The translations under genes were made by a program, and so were the position numbers. Source: Epiperipatus broadwayi (taxonomy: Eukaryota; Onychophora; Udeonychophora; Euonychophora; Peripatidae). Taken from it: DNA of 64,000 nucleotides. Below, in pieces: positions 10,965-23,451 of this stretch. The notes beneath the pieces were generated by a model. That model saw nothing but the letters and a program-made list of their open reading frames with translations, had not been told where the DNA came from and did no database searches. Numbering within the stretch: the first letter of the stretch is position 1; each line of letters starts with the position of its first letter. The stretch is from positions 4,666,877-4,730,876 of the forward strand of contig JAQFVV010006216.1 in the NCBI GenBank assembly GCA_028023455.1, read 5' to 3'.

Positions 10965-11885
10965 TAAGTAAAAAAAAATTGAAATAAATATCCTTCATGA
11001 AATTTATCAGAAATTTTATGAAATTTATTTCTATTTTTGTAAATTTTACATTTTTTTTTCTTAATTTAACAAGTATGATCTTTGGGAGATTGGAGACCCT
11101 CGGAACATTTGTATAGATTTTGGAAGCCATTATGAATTGCATGCTGACAACTTGAATTAACTGTAAACATTGTATTTATATTTTTTTTGCGTCATTTTTT
11201 GAAAATGTAACTAAGATATCTTTGGGAGATTGTTGGCCCTCCATTCATTTTTTATAAACATAACTAATCTATCTTTGAGGAATAAATAAAAAAAATTGAA
11301 ATAAAGATTGTCAATTAACTTTATCAAATTTATTACTTTGTTTTTTAATTTAACAAAATAAACATAGCTTCCAGAGATTGTAGGCTCTCCACTCATTTTG
11401 TAACTGTTTTGGGGGGAAGTAAAAAACTAAATTGAAATAAATATTGTTATTGAAATTTCTCAGAATTTACTTCCTTGTTTAAAATGTAACATTAATTTTG
11501 TAAATATTTTGGGAGGGAAGAAAAAAAATTGAAATAAATATTGCTAATGAAATTTATCAGAATTTACTCCTTTTTTTAAAATTTAACATTAATTTTATAA
11601 ATGTCGAAAGATTATTAATGAAATATGGGCTGCCATTTCTCAGAACTTATTTCTTTTTTTAAAATGTAACATTAATTTTGTAAATATTTTGGGAGAAAAG
11701 AAAAAAAAATGAAATAAAGATAATGAAATTTATCAGAATTTACTCCATTTTTAAAAATTTAACATTAATTTTATAAATGTCGAAAGATTATTAATGAAAT
11801 ATGGGCTGCCATCTTGATAAGCCCTCAAAACTGTATATTTATCAAGACTATGGGCTGCCATCTTAGTATTTCTGAAAGCTCACAT
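10965..11885. repeat. Degenerate tandem repeat region, inverted relative of 6955-7210
   Basis: Phrases such as TTGAAATAAATATT..., AATGAAATTTATCAGAA and TTGTAAATATTTTGGGAG recur at roughly 100-180-base steps (about 10980, 11298, 11430, 11530, 11705). Near 11610 and 11790 the phrase GATTATTAATGAAATATGGGCTGCCAT appears twice in part, and its complement lies at 6955-7070. Units differ by many substitutions and indels. Class unknown. Confidence 0.6.
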
Positions 11886-12620
11886 GTACTTTTGATTTTA
11901 ACATTATTTAACTCAATTACAATATTTAAATAAATAAAAAATTATTTACAAATGATGTGACACATTTATATTGCACAGAAAAAAATTCACAATGATAGCA
12001 CCAAATCTTGCAGGTGAGCATGCTTTACAACTTGGTGACATGTATATGTATGAAAAGTTAATATAGATTAGTCATGCCATGATTTGGTTGCCATGATATC
12101 ATGAACCATAAATTTTGAATAAATATTATTAGATGAAAATGTCACCAGAATATATATCATAGCAGGAATAATACCAAAGCACCAAAAATTGTTACTGTTA
12201 TAATAATTGGACAATATGATGTAATCTATAAAGTCATTGATAATTTCACTTCACAGATTCTTTAGACAATTATTTGTAATCTTGGATTATATTAAATCTA
12301 TATATGTAAATTCGCACCATTGAAATTACATATCCATTTAGTTTTGGCATTAACTCTTAAGCAGCTTTTTTCATGCTTGAAATGGAATTCTGAGTAAGTC
12401 ATCCTTGCAATAGTAGTTTATGTTAGAGATAAATTCTTAATAAATTTTCCAAGCACCTTGTAGTTCATGCTTGCAATTTTCTTTTCAATCACTTATCAGT
12501 GATAAGCAATAATTTTAATTAAGAAATGTTTCTTGGAGGATTGTGGAATGATAATGGTTAGGCTTAATTTGCTTAAACTCTAAATTATTATTAATTTGTT
12601 AAGTGCATACTCATTAAGTA

Positions 12621-12628
<8 letters not shown>
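11886..12628. other. AT-rich non-coding stretch
   Basis: No gene, RNA or repeat border recognised. Confidence 0.5.

Positions 12629-12654
<26 letters not shown>
12629..12654. repeat. (GT)13 microsatellite
   Basis: Uninterrupted GT dinucleotides following a short (AT) run. Confidence 0.95.
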
Positions 12655-12658
<4 letters not shown>

Positions 12659-12691
12659 ATATTATGATTCGATGTCTGTATTTTTAAAGCA

Positions 12692-12953
12692 ATATACGTA
12701 ATTATATAACTGAATATTTATAAATACAGTAACTAAATAATTAGAAAATATTTTATCCACTTAGGAGCACTTTTGATTATCCCAGTAATCTGTGTCAACT
12801 AAAGCTTTGAAATGCTAACTTAAAAAAAAGTTAGCATTTCAAAGCTTTAGTTGACACAGATTACTGGGATAATCGAAAGCGCTCCTAAAATGGATAAAAT
12901 ATTTTTTAATTATTTAGTTACTGTATTTATAAATATTCAGTTATATAATTACA
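12692..12953. repeat. Near-perfect palindrome (foldback/MITE-like), arms about 125 bp
   Basis: Left arm to about 12821 and right arm from about 12830 are reverse complements with only a few mismatches; the centre is TTAAAAAAAAGTT. The arms include GATTATCCCAGTAATC and GTGTCAACTAAAGC on one side and their complements on the other. It ends directly at the (TA)n tract next to the LTR at 12965. Near-identity of the arms suggests a young foldback element or ongoing arm correction. Confidence 0.85.
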
Positions 12954-12964
12954 TATATATATAT

Positions 12965-14388
12965 TGTACCGGACCATACTCCCCTGCAGAATTCTATTCC
13001 TAATCTTGCACCAAGTATGAAGTGATCAAGATTTAACAAGGAAAGAAATGGATATCAATTTAGCCAATTATTTATACTCATATATATTGGTACTTCCAGC
13101 TAAACTGATAGAAAGAATGAATTGACAGGACTCTGCCAGTTAAAAACCCCCTTTAGTTGATATCTTACTCGAATGCCCGAATGTTTTAAAACCTATGATA
13201 CGTACACACCTTTGAAAAGTCTATTTACAAAAAAAGAATGTGCAATACCATAAGTTCAGCGGAGCATAAGAATAAGATTTAACACCCCGGTAGAGTGATA
13301 TCCTGTGTGGCTAGCTCAGTACTTTACATCTAGGGTCTTCAATGGGTAAGTTAAATGGTTATTATTGGTATGTGATTGATAAAGAAAGAGTATATTTTAT
13401 CAAATAAATAATAATATGAAAACAAAACACATAGATATATTATAATTAAATAATTATTTAATCCCAAATACTCACCACTGTTTCATACTTAAAATGATAT
13501 AAAATAAATAAATGAATTATTATCACAACCCGGATATATATTTGAATGCTTTTAAATAGATAAATATATAAATACCATTTAAATGAATACAAAAATAGAT
13601 AAACCCCTAAAGCTATTTACAAAACAATGTTTCATAAAGAATGGAAGTGGTCTGAGCTTTTTACCCTGTAGAAATAAGTTATACTTTGTGTGATTTGATA
13701 TTTTCAAATAAGAGATTTTCGGTCATACAGGCATACACTTTTACTCAGGACTTTAAAACCTTTTTTTTTTGATAGTAAATATAATTAAAAAAAACACTAA
13801 CTATACATATGTATATTTGCACTATGAAATATTTCACTAATTTCATATTTTTCAACATGTCAATAAGGTTGCATTAGTTCAGATACCATATAGTACTCAA
13901 CATGAGGTACTGTATCTATTTGCCTTTTTTGATAAATTCTTATACATGTATATACGAGCAGCACAATTATACACTTACTACTATTCTAAATATAAAGTTA
14001 TTAGTGGACTTGCTTACAGGGAATTTACAATTAATAAACCCCTTTTTCACTCATCATAAGGTGCAGCAGTGACAAAAAATAACTTAAAAGGATATACGGA
14101 TAAATACATTTTTAGATACTCAACATGTGCACATATATACACATGTATATTTATGTATGACAATTTTCAGGAGTAACAACAAGAAGAAAAATGTATAGCG
14201 ACAAAAAAGAATCTAATTGCAACCTTTGCTGAAAATACTAGAATTTGAAATAGAAAATTGAATTAAAAGATTTAAGTAAAAGCTTTATCATTATGCCCAT
14301 AATAACTGTAAATTCAATATATATATATATGCGAGAGACAACTCTCTTTTCTTTTTTTAAAAAAATGATTAATAATAATAATAATAAT
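12965..14388 (-). mobile_element. Old solo LTR of family X, part 1 (3' half in sense orientation)
   Basis: Begins TGTACCGGACCATACTCCCC right after a (TA)n tract and is a diverged copy of 14401-15920. It stops at a (TAA)n/(TA)n run where the younger element 14401-23445 is inserted. Its missing half resumes at about 23452. Together the halves total about 2.7 kb, the same length as the intact X LTRs. Confidence 0.8.
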
Positions 14389-14400
14389 AAATATATATAT

Positions 14401-17039
14401 TGTACCGGACCATACTCCCTGCGGAATTCTTTTCCTAATCTTGCACTGAGCATGAAGTGACCAAGATTCAACAGGTAAAGAAATGGATATCAATTTAGCC
14501 GATTGTCTGTACTCATGTGTATTGGTACTTCTAGCTAAATTGATAGAAAGAGTGGATTGACAGGACTCTTCCAGTTAAAAACACCCTTTAGTTGATATCT
14601 TATTTGAATGCCCGAATATTTAGAACAATGGCAAGTACACACCTTTGAAAAATCTATTTACAAAATAGACCTTTGCGCGCCACTTCTAGAAAAGAATCTA
14701 AAAAATGAATTTTTCACCCTCCTAGAAGGGTGTGCAATACCATATGTTCAGTGGAGCATAAGAATAAGATATAACACCCCGGTAGAGCGATATCCCTTTG
14801 TGGCTAGCTCAGTCACTCTACATCTAAGGTCTTCAAATGGGTAAGTTAAATGATTATTACAGGTACGTGGTTGATAAGGAAAGAATACATTTTTATCAAT
14901 ATAAATAATAATACGAAAACGAAAAATGTTTAATATTATGATTAAATATTTATTTAATCCCAAATACCCACCACCGTGTCATACTAATGATGATATAATA
15001 ACAAAAATACTAAATAATTAATTTTCCCAAACCATATATATTCGAAGCGTTGAAATAGATAAATACAATTTTAAATAAGAAAAATAATAAATCCCTAAAG
15101 CTATTTACAATGTTTATAAGTAATGGAAGTGGTCTGAGCTCCTTTTACCCAAGTAGAAATAAATTTTACTTTGTGTGATTTGATATATATATTTCAGATT
15201 AGAGATCTTCGGTTATACAGGCATATACTTTTACTGATGACTTTAAAACCTTTTTATTGATAGCAAATATAATAATAAAAACTATACATATATTTGCACT
15301 ATGAAATATTTCACTAATTTCATATTTTCAACAAGTCAATGGGTTGCATTGGCTCAGATACTATATCGTACTCACCATAAGGTACTGTATCTATTTCTCT
15401 TTTGCTATAGATAAATTTCTATACATGTATATACGTGCAGCATAATTATACACTTACTATTATTTTAAATATAAAGTTATTAGAGTACTTGCTTACAGGG
15501 AATCTATAATAGATCAATCCCTTCTTACACGCATCTTGAGGTGTAGCAGTGACAAAAAAAAAAAAATAACTTAAAAAAAAGATATACGGTTAAATACATT
15601 TTTTTTTTTTTGATATTCAACATGAGATATCGTATTCACCGAATATTATAAGTGTATGTACGCATATATATGCATGTATATTTGTATATGACGAATTTCA
15701 GGAGTAACAAAGAGGAAAACGAATAGCAACAACAACAACAAAAAAATCTCATTGCAACCTTTGTTGAAAATACAAGAATTTGACATAGAAAAATTGACTC
15801 AAAAGATTTAAGTAAAAGCTTTAACATTTATGCCCGTAATAACCGTAATTCAATATACATATGCGAGAGATAACACTCTCTCTTTTTTTTTTAAAAGATT
15901 AATAATAATAATAATAATAAAAAATAATATTAATATATTTAATAGGAAATATCAAATTTAATTATTTCAATATTAATAACACATCTTAAAATAAATTTAT
16001 GTCGGCGTCTTCATTCTTCTCCTCTGGGCTCTGAGTGGGCTTCAAGTCAACTGGCTGTGTGGTGAGGATTTCATCCATTTAGGCATAGGCAGGGCAGCTG
16101 GAACTGGCGTGGTCACATCTTGGCGGCTTGGGATAGAGAAAGGGCGGTGCACTGGCTGGTTGTCTACCCCATGGTCATTTTACTGGACTCTCTGGTAGAT
16201 TGCTTCATATTTTCCTCTGTGTGTATATGATAATAATTTTTATCAAATGTTCATTTGCTAATTTGACTGGTTCATTAAATCTTTAAGAAATCATTAGTTC
16301 TTAAAAGAACTGTATAATGGATTTCTTAGAAAGTGTCAGCAGTAGTCTTGTTCATAAATTAATCTCTAAGTAGCTGGGTGCTTGGAGAATTCTGGAGCCA
16401 AAGTAATGAACGACTTGAATGCCTACGAAAGAATGAATCTCACAGCACTGACTAAACTATATCAATCCCACTAGCCCTCTGAGAAGTATGAATCAGCCAA
16501 TCCTTTCAATTTATCTTATCATTTGGATTATAACATTCCTTACAATTTTTCCAATTAAATTCTACATTTTAAGTTTGATACAATGACTCGTTTCCATATT
16601 GATTACTCCGACCACTTGCTTACACAATCAATTCAAAAGAATTTTTAAAAAGATAACAGTTTAATTATAGCATTATCAAACATTTTGCAAAAGCAATTAA
16701 CATTCTTAGTTTACAGAATAAAATTAGTTTTTAGAAAAGTAATTAAAAAAATATGTATAATTACATTGGAACAATTGCTTTTCTCTATTTGAATTTTTCA
16801 GAGAAAAGCCAAATACATAAAATAACATATCATAAAACATATACAAAACGGAAATATAAAACAAAAAAATACATGAGTTTACTCTACAATATTTTCTATG
16901 TCAATTTCATATTATTTAAATTGGTGTGTGTGGGTATTTTAATGCTCAGACCGAATTTCCATTATTAATATAGCACATTTATATATTTGTTGTGCTTAAT
17001 ACATACTTTGTGCAAGGCCATTTGATAATGCCTGGCACA
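14401..17039 (-). repeat. 3' LTR of element X (2.64 kb)
   Basis: Runs TGTACCGG...TGGCACA on the plus strand. It retains a 24-base segment (about 14744-14767) present in the old LTR (near 13245) but deleted from the 5' LTR near 21180, the largest difference I saw between the pair. Includes a (TAA)n stretch near 15900 and a GC-richer block near 16000-16200. Confidence 0.85.
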
Positions 17040-17043
17040 ATAC

Positions 17044-17054
17044 CCCCCTCTCCA
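17044..17054 (-). other. Polypurine tract of element X
   Basis: Minus strand GGAGAGGGGGG, four bases from the LTR start TGTGCC. It would prime plus-strand DNA synthesis. Confidence 0.75.
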
Positions 17055-17136
17055 ACGAGACTTTTAAATGGGTATGACCATTTAAAGTCTTAAGATTTTA
17101 TTATGCAGACTACTAACTATTTTTCTAACTATATTT

Positions 17137-17454
17137 TTACTGATTTTTGTATTTCTTTTGACAATCTAAAAAGCACGATGTCGAATGGTGATAATGTGAC
17201 ACCTCATCCCCCATAGCATCGCTATACTCAGCCAAAACTGCACCAGCATCCCAATCCCCAGAGTCAGAGATAAAAGAAAACAAACAGACTGCTAACATGG
17301 AGATACCTATCCTTTCTAGAACTCTGTGACAGCCAAGCAAAGTCGAACGAACCATGAAAAATACTATCAGAATAATGTACCAAACTTCGCGGGTGCATCC
17401 ATGCTCACTTTTTTGAGGCTGACAGGATAGTTTGCAACCACAAACGAAGGGCAA
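17137..17454 (-). CDS. Unidentified 105-codon frame inside element X
   Basis: Minus-strand frame from ATG at 17454, 46 bases downstream of a TATAAAAG box, ending close to the polypurine tract. The start MPFVCGCKLSCQPQKSEHGC is cysteine-rich. Two hydrophobic stretches (about residues 25-37, VWYIILIVFF, and 51-64, ISMLAVCLFSF) could be membrane segments, followed by an acidic stretch (DSGDWDAG) and a histidine/cysteine tail. The place, last gene before the 3' LTR, is where env-like or accessory frames sit in some LTR elements, but there is no family resemblance. Overlapping plus-strand frames (17432-17852) make chance openness in this GC-richer patch a real alternative. Confidence 0.25.
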   Translation of the reverse strand: MPFVCGCKLSCQPQKSEHGCTREVWYIILIVFFMVRSTLLGCHRVLERIGISMLAVCLFSFISDSGDWDAGAVLAEYSDAMGDEVSHYHHSTSCFLDCQKKYKNQ

Positions 17455-17500
17455 TGAATTTATATATATAAGAAGAGTTGAAGTTAATGCTCCTCTGCTC

Positions 17501-17508
17501 CTTTTATA
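17501..17508 (-). promoter_or_regulatory. Candidate internal TATA box in element X
   Basis: Minus strand CGTATAAAAGGAG, about 46 bases before the ATG of the 105-codon frame. The spacing suits a short 5' leader. Confidence 0.3.
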
Positions 17509-18224
17509 CGAGACTTATGAGTACATTTGCATTACTCCAAATGAGTCCCAGAGAATATCTTCTCTGCTAAAAGAATTGCTCGCATTTTTGCATGGCGAAA
17601 AGTGTTCGTTCACCAGAGGCCACAGAGACTCCAGATCACACAGACATCTCCAGCCAACCCCTGCGTTTCCCCCATCTCCAAATCCCCAGCTCACGAAATG
17701 CCGATATGAATCAACCTATACACACAATGCTTGAGAGACAAACGTTCACAAGTAACCTACAACATCTAACCATAAAGACTCCTAAATTATTTGATCTGAT
17801 TATTTATCATGTTTACCTAATATTAAGTTTTAACGTTCTTATGTCTGTTTAATAGCTATACTTTCATTATATTTCACTCTCTTTTTAAAACAAAAACAAT
17901 AAACTCAATTGTAAGTTATTTTAAAATATTACGCTATAATAAATTATTACTTTTATTTGTAATAACCATTTATAGAAATCCTCCGTCCATATTTATATAT
18001 GCGTATATATGCAAAGTGTGACATTATTTTTCCCCAACTCATTCATTTAATAGTTTTTATTTCTATTTTAATTTCACAAGTTGACGTCAGTTTTTACTCA
18101 GATTAAATGGCAACCTTACTTATCTAATAAAATGTTAGCGACCCGGTTTAAAGTGAAAATTGTTAAGCAATTATTAAGATAAAAGAATCTGTACTCTATA
18201 TAACGAAATATCAACCGTCAATAT

Positions 18225-20357
18225 TGTAACAATATATAAATATATCGTTACATTAATTTAAAATAAAAACTTAAAAGTTCGCAAATAAAAGTAAAAAACT
18301 AAATGCTAAAATTAAAACATTGTTAAACGTGTATACATTCGCACAGATGTTAAACTTTAAAATTTTTTTTTTTTTCATAAACAAAAAAAAAAGGTATTTG
18401 AATGTATTTTTTTTAAATAAAAAAATACAAGATTGAAATATAAAAATATTTTAATAAAAAAATAACGTAAGTTAAAATAAAAACAGGTATTAATTAATTC
18501 CTGTAATCTATAAAAGGAAATGATTGTTTATTAATTATCTAAAAGCTGTTTAATTAAAAAGTCAGATGGAAAGTTAGATAAGAGAAGAAAGAGATTTTAG
18601 CTTGACAAATGGAAGCATTAAGCCTTGGCCCGGACCATAACGAAAAAACAGATTAGTGACGTTTTGTTCAGTGAATCCTTGTGGATGATAAAAAAAGAAA
18701 GAAATATTGAGTTCAAGAAGCTTTTTTCAACTTGGTTGGGGAGACGAGCGATAAAGACGCACTTTATCGTTCTCTCCCACTTATCTCTGAAATGAAATGA
18801 CTGATACCATGAACCAGCAAATGCCACCTCCTGAACATTAGATCGATCTTTCAATTAAAGACTCCGTGGACATACACCAGGAACCGGGAGTTCTGCTACC
18901 GTAAGCTATAGGAAAGGAACAATTCTTAAAATCAATCAAGAACTTTCGTCAAGTTGAACAAATTAATAAACAAGCCGACTTATTTAAAATGGACTCTTAT
19001 CTGACTTTTTGTAAGTTTAAATCAAATTAATAATGGTTAATTTTATATCTTTCCCGATTGTGAAAAGAATCATTTCCCTTTTAATATTTTTATGTGTAGT
19101 AATATTTTATTGTAGAAATTATTAAATCTTACATTTAAGTTGTCTATAGACGCTTGCATGGATTCGTTTGCGGTTAATTAGATTTTGGGTTTCATATTTG
19201 ATCAAAATATATAGACATTCGATAACTAATGATACCTTACGGTGAGTATCTAAAATGTATTTATTCGGATGTCTTTTAAGTTATTGGTGACAACGCAAGT
19301 ATCTTATGGTGAATACTATTGGGTTACTTATAAGTTTCCCTCTGCGATTGTCGGTATCAATAATTTTGTATTTTGATCGTTTATGTTTATTTTGAAATGT
19401 TTTTGACCGTGGAATCTGTGTAATCGATCTATACCCAACATTTTTAAATAAATCTGTGCGAACGTATATAAATGTTAAAATTAAGTCGGGCGCGAATGGC
19501 TATATAGTTTTGTAAAGTTGTATTAAGGGAGGGTAATCTTAGGTTATTCATTTCGTAGTTGAATTGGTTCAATGGATTGGATATATTTGTGTAATTAGTA
19601 AATGTAGTATGAGATCCGCTATGGGCAGGATTATAGATATACGCCACACACCCTCTGTTTGCCTATGGATGGGTTTGTAAGTCGGCAGAAGACCGCAGTC
19701 CATTCCTGTGGAGTTTTTAGTTTATTGATCTACTTGCCCACAGATGTCACATTCCTGTCGGTGGAGAGTCAATGTCTTCTCTATTTCTACTTATTGTTCA
19801 GATGTACATTCCTGACAATATAGTATTTTGTGTTGTCGTATCATGCTACATTGAATACATGAATGTATCAGATGGATTGGCGCCAGTTGATTGCGAAATT
19901 TGTTGCCTAAGGTTAAATCAGGGAAGAATATTTTCCTTTCAAATGCAGACCTGTATAGTCCATTCATACTCGACCCTCTAAATAAAATATTAAACATTAT
20001 AGCAAGCTATTTTAAATGTAAAATTAAAAATTAAGATAAAAATCTAAATGTTAAACTTATTCCTCGGATTTAAATATTTTATATGTGCATAAATAAATAT
20101 TTTTATGTGTTAATTTCTGGCAGTGGCTTTTATTGTTTTTTTTTATATTTATATCCAAGGTTATATATTTTATTATCTCTGCGTCTCCGCTGAGCTAGTG
20201 ACAATGGGCTAACGATCTAAATATGTAAATAAAGTGGAATCCTAACAGCGCGTATCTGCCTACTTTATAAATTTTTCTAGGCTCAAATGCCTAGATGGCA
20301 CCCTTTGGTAGTGCGGTGCGGTGCGATGCGATCTCCCACTTCGTTTGGATCGTTATA
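18225..20357 (+). mobile_element. Solo LTR of family W nested in the interior of element X
   Basis: Plus-strand TGTAAC... to ...GTTATA, alignable along its whole length with the reverse complement of 57986-60069 and 60581-62632 and directly with 62645-64000. No second LTR or interior is present, so it is a solo LTR left by recombination. Flanks are AT-rich (AATAT left, ATAT right), consistent with a short AT target duplication. It opens with an imperfect hairpin TGTAACAA...TCGTTACA. Short frames inside are not conserved between copies. Confidence 0.8.
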
Positions 20358-20820
20358 ATATATTACATGTATATTTATTTAAAATTACTTTTAAGTCTAT
20401 TTTACTTATACACTATACTTATAGAATACAGTGTTTGCATTTGATTTATTGCTAACAATTTGAATCGTAAATATATATTAAATATCCGTCGCTACAAAGA
20501 ATAAACTATCATTTTGGAACTGCAAATTTCTGAGTAAAATATTTTTAATTAACTAAGAATATCTTCAAAAAATATATATATAGCAAACTAAGCGTGTTCA
20601 TTTGTATGGCCTATTAATTACACTATATATTTTTTAAAAAAAGATCGAATTTTATATAATTTCTCTTATATATGTAGTCAAACTTTTAATTTAGTTTTTA
20701 ACTCACCTACATAAAGTTTATATATATACACACGGCACGTAAATTATTTTTACCGTAATTTATACATTTATATAATTTTAACTTGTTCTTTCCTTAATCG
20801 TACCATTTTTACATTTAAAA

Positions 20821-20834
20821 CACGTTGTGCGCCA
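20821..20834 (-). other. Primer-binding site of element X
   Basis: Minus strand TGGCGCACAACGTG, seven bases inside the 5' LTR. One mismatch to TGGCGCCCAACGTG, which I recall as the complement of the 3' end of animal tRNA-Lys(CUU). Confidence 0.7.
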
Positions 20835-20841
20835 GTTTTAC

Positions 20842-23445
20842 TGTACCGGACCATACTCCCTGCGGAATTCTTTTCCTAATCTTGCACTGAGCATGAAGTG
20901 ACCAAGATTCAACAGGTAAAGAAATGGATATCAATTTAGCCGATTGTCTGTACTCATGTGTATTGGTACTTCTAGCTAAATTGATAGAAAGAGTGGATTG
21001 ACAGAACTCTTCCAGTTAAAAACACCCTTTAGTTGATATCTTATTTGAATGCCCGAATATTTAGAACAATGGCAAGTACACACCTTTGAAAAATCTATTT
21101 ACAATATAGACCTTTGCGTGCCACTTCTAGAAAAGAATCTAAAAAATGAATTTTTCACCCTCCTAGAAGGGTGTGCAATAAGATATAACACCCCGGTAGA
21201 GCGATATCCCTGTGTGGCTAGCTCAGTCACTCTACATCTAGGGTCTTCAAATGGGTAAGTTAAATGATTATTACAGGTACGTGGTTGATGAGGAAAGAAT
21301 ACATTTTTATCAATATAAATAATAATACGAAAACGAAAAATGTTTAATATTATGATTAAATATTTATTTAATCCCAAATACCCACCACCGTGTCATACTA
21401 ATGATGATATAATAACAAAAATACTAAATAATTAATTTTCCCAAACCATATATATTCGAAGCGTTGAAATAGATAAATACAATTTTAAATAAGAAAAATA
21501 ATAAATCCCTAAAGCTATTTACAATGTTTATAAGTAATGGAAGTGGTCTGAGCTCCTTTTACCCAAGTAGAAATAAATTTTACTTTGTGTGATTTGATAT
21601 ATATATTTCAGATTAGAGATCTTTGGTTATACAGGCATATACTTTTACTGATGACTTTAAAACCTTTTTATTGATAGCAAATATAATAATAAAAACTATA
21701 CATATATTTGCACTATGAAATATTTCACTAATTTCATATTTTCATCAAGTCAATGGGTTGCATTGGCTCAGATACTATATCGTACTCACCATAAGGTACT
21801 GTATCTATTTCTCTTTTGCTATAGATAAATTTCTATACATGTATATACGTGCAGCATAATTATACACTTACTATTATTTTAAATATAAAGTTATTAGAGT
21901 ACTTGCTTACAGGGAATCTATAATAGATCAATCCCTTCTTACACGCATCTTGAGGTGTAGCAGTGACAAAAAAAAAAAAAAACTTAAAAAAAAGATATAC
22001 GGTTAAATACATTTTTTTTTTTTTTTTTGATATTCAACATGAGATATCGTATTCACCGAATATTATAAGTGTATGTACGCATATATACGCATGTATATTT
22101 GTATATGACGAATTTCAGGAGTAACAAAGAGGAAAACGAATAGCAACAACAACAACAAAAAAATCTCATTGCAACCTTTGTTGAAAATACAAGAATTTGA
22201 CATAGAAAGATTTAAGTAAAAGCTTTAACATTTATGCCCGTAATAACCATAATTCAATATACATATGCGAGAGATAACACTCTCTCTCTTTTTTTTTAAA
22301 AAGATTAATAATAATAATAATAAAAAAAAATAATATTAATATATTTAATAGGAAATATCAAAGTTAATTCTTTCAATATTAATAAAACATCTTAAAATAA
22401 ACTTATGTCGGCGTCTTCATTCTTCTCCTCTGGGCTCTGAGTGGGCTTCAAGTCAACTGGCTGTGTGGTGAGGATTTCATCCATTTAGGCATAGGCAGGG
22501 CGGCTGGAACTGGCGTGGTCACATCTTGGCGGCTTGGGATAGAGAAAGGGTGGTGCACTGGCTGGTTGTCTACCCCATGGTCATTTTACTGGACTCTCTG
22601 GTAGATTGCTTCATATTTTCCTCTGTGTGTATATGATAATAATTTTTATCAAATGTTCATTTGCTAATTTGACTGGTTCATTAAATCTTTAAGAAATCAT
22701 TAGTTCTTAAAAGAACTGTATAATGGATTTCTTAGAAAGTGTCAGCAGTAGTCTTGTTCATAAATTAATCTCTAAGTAGCTGGGTGCTTGGAGAATTCTG
22801 GAGCCAAAGTAATGAATGACTTGAATGCCTACAAAAGAATGAATCTCACAGCACTGACTAAACTATATCAATCCCACTAGTCCTCTGAGAAGTATGAATC
22901 AGCCAATCCTTTCAATTTATCTTATCATTTAGATTATAACATTCCTTACAATTTTTCCAATTAAATTCTACATTTTAAGTTTGATACAATGACTCGTTTC
23001 CATATTGATTACTCCGACCACTTGCTTACAAAATCAATTCAAAAGAATTTTTAAAAAGATAACAGTTTAATTATAGCATTATCAAACATTTTGCAAAAGC
23101 AATTAACATTCTTAGTTTACAGAATAAAATTAGTTTTTAGAAAAGTAATTAAAAAAATATGTATAATTACATTGGAACAATTGCTTTTCTCTATTTGAAT
23201 TTTTCAGAGAAAAGCCAAATACATAAAATAACATATCATAAAACATATACAAAACGGAAATATAAAACAAAAAAATACATGAGTTTACTCTACAATATTT
23301 TCTATGTCAATTTCATATTATTTAAATTGGTGTGTGTGGGTATTTTAATGCTCAGACCGAATTTCCATTATTAATATAGCACATTTATATATTTGTTGTG
23401 CTTAATACATACTTTGTGCAAGGCCATTTGATAATGCCTGGCACA
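20842..23445 (-). repeat. 5' LTR of element X (2.60 kb)
   Basis: Near-identical partner of 14401-17039 with a 24-base deletion near 21180 and a few single-base changes. The sense start (minus strand from 23445) is TGTGCCAGGC, which pairs with GCCTTGCACA eleven bases further on. Confidence 0.85.
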
Positions 23446-23451
23446 TATATA

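Larger units (their letters stand above)
14401..23445 (-). mobile_element. Young LTR retrotransposon 'X' (minus strand), non-autonomous, inserted into an older LTR of its own family
   Basis: Two nearly identical direct repeats (14401-17039 and 20842-23445) flank a 3.8-kb interior. In sense orientation (minus) the LTRs run TGTGCC...GGTACA. A primer-binding site lies 7 bases inside the 5' LTR and a polypurine tract lies against the 3' LTR. The target is (TA)n, with TATAT on both sides. After subtracting a nested solo LTR (18225-20357), about 1.65 kb of true interior remains and shows no gag, RT or integrase similarity. The LTR pair differs by only scattered substitutions, so insertion was recent and needed enzymes from another element. 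Confidence 0.85.

Noticed and set aside
14608-14844. Frame MPEYLEQWQVHTFEKS... present in both X LTRs (also 21049-21258)
   Set aside because: Antisense to the element, altered by a 24-base deletion in one copy and closed by stops in the old LTR; kept only because LTRs are duplicates.
16753-16968. 71-codon frame identical at 23159-23374
   Set aside because: Identical because both are in X LTRs; AT-biased composition and no recognisable domain.
12965-17039. Reading X LTR copies as a DNA transposon with TGTACCGG/TGTGCCAGG terminal inverted repeats
   Set aside because: A PBS, a PPT and paired direct repeats at 14401-23445 show that these are LTR ends.
17432-17852. Two overlapping plus-strand frames (100 and 86 codons)
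   Set aside because: Antisense to element X and in a GC-richer patch where open frames are expected; proline/serine-rich with no family resemblance.
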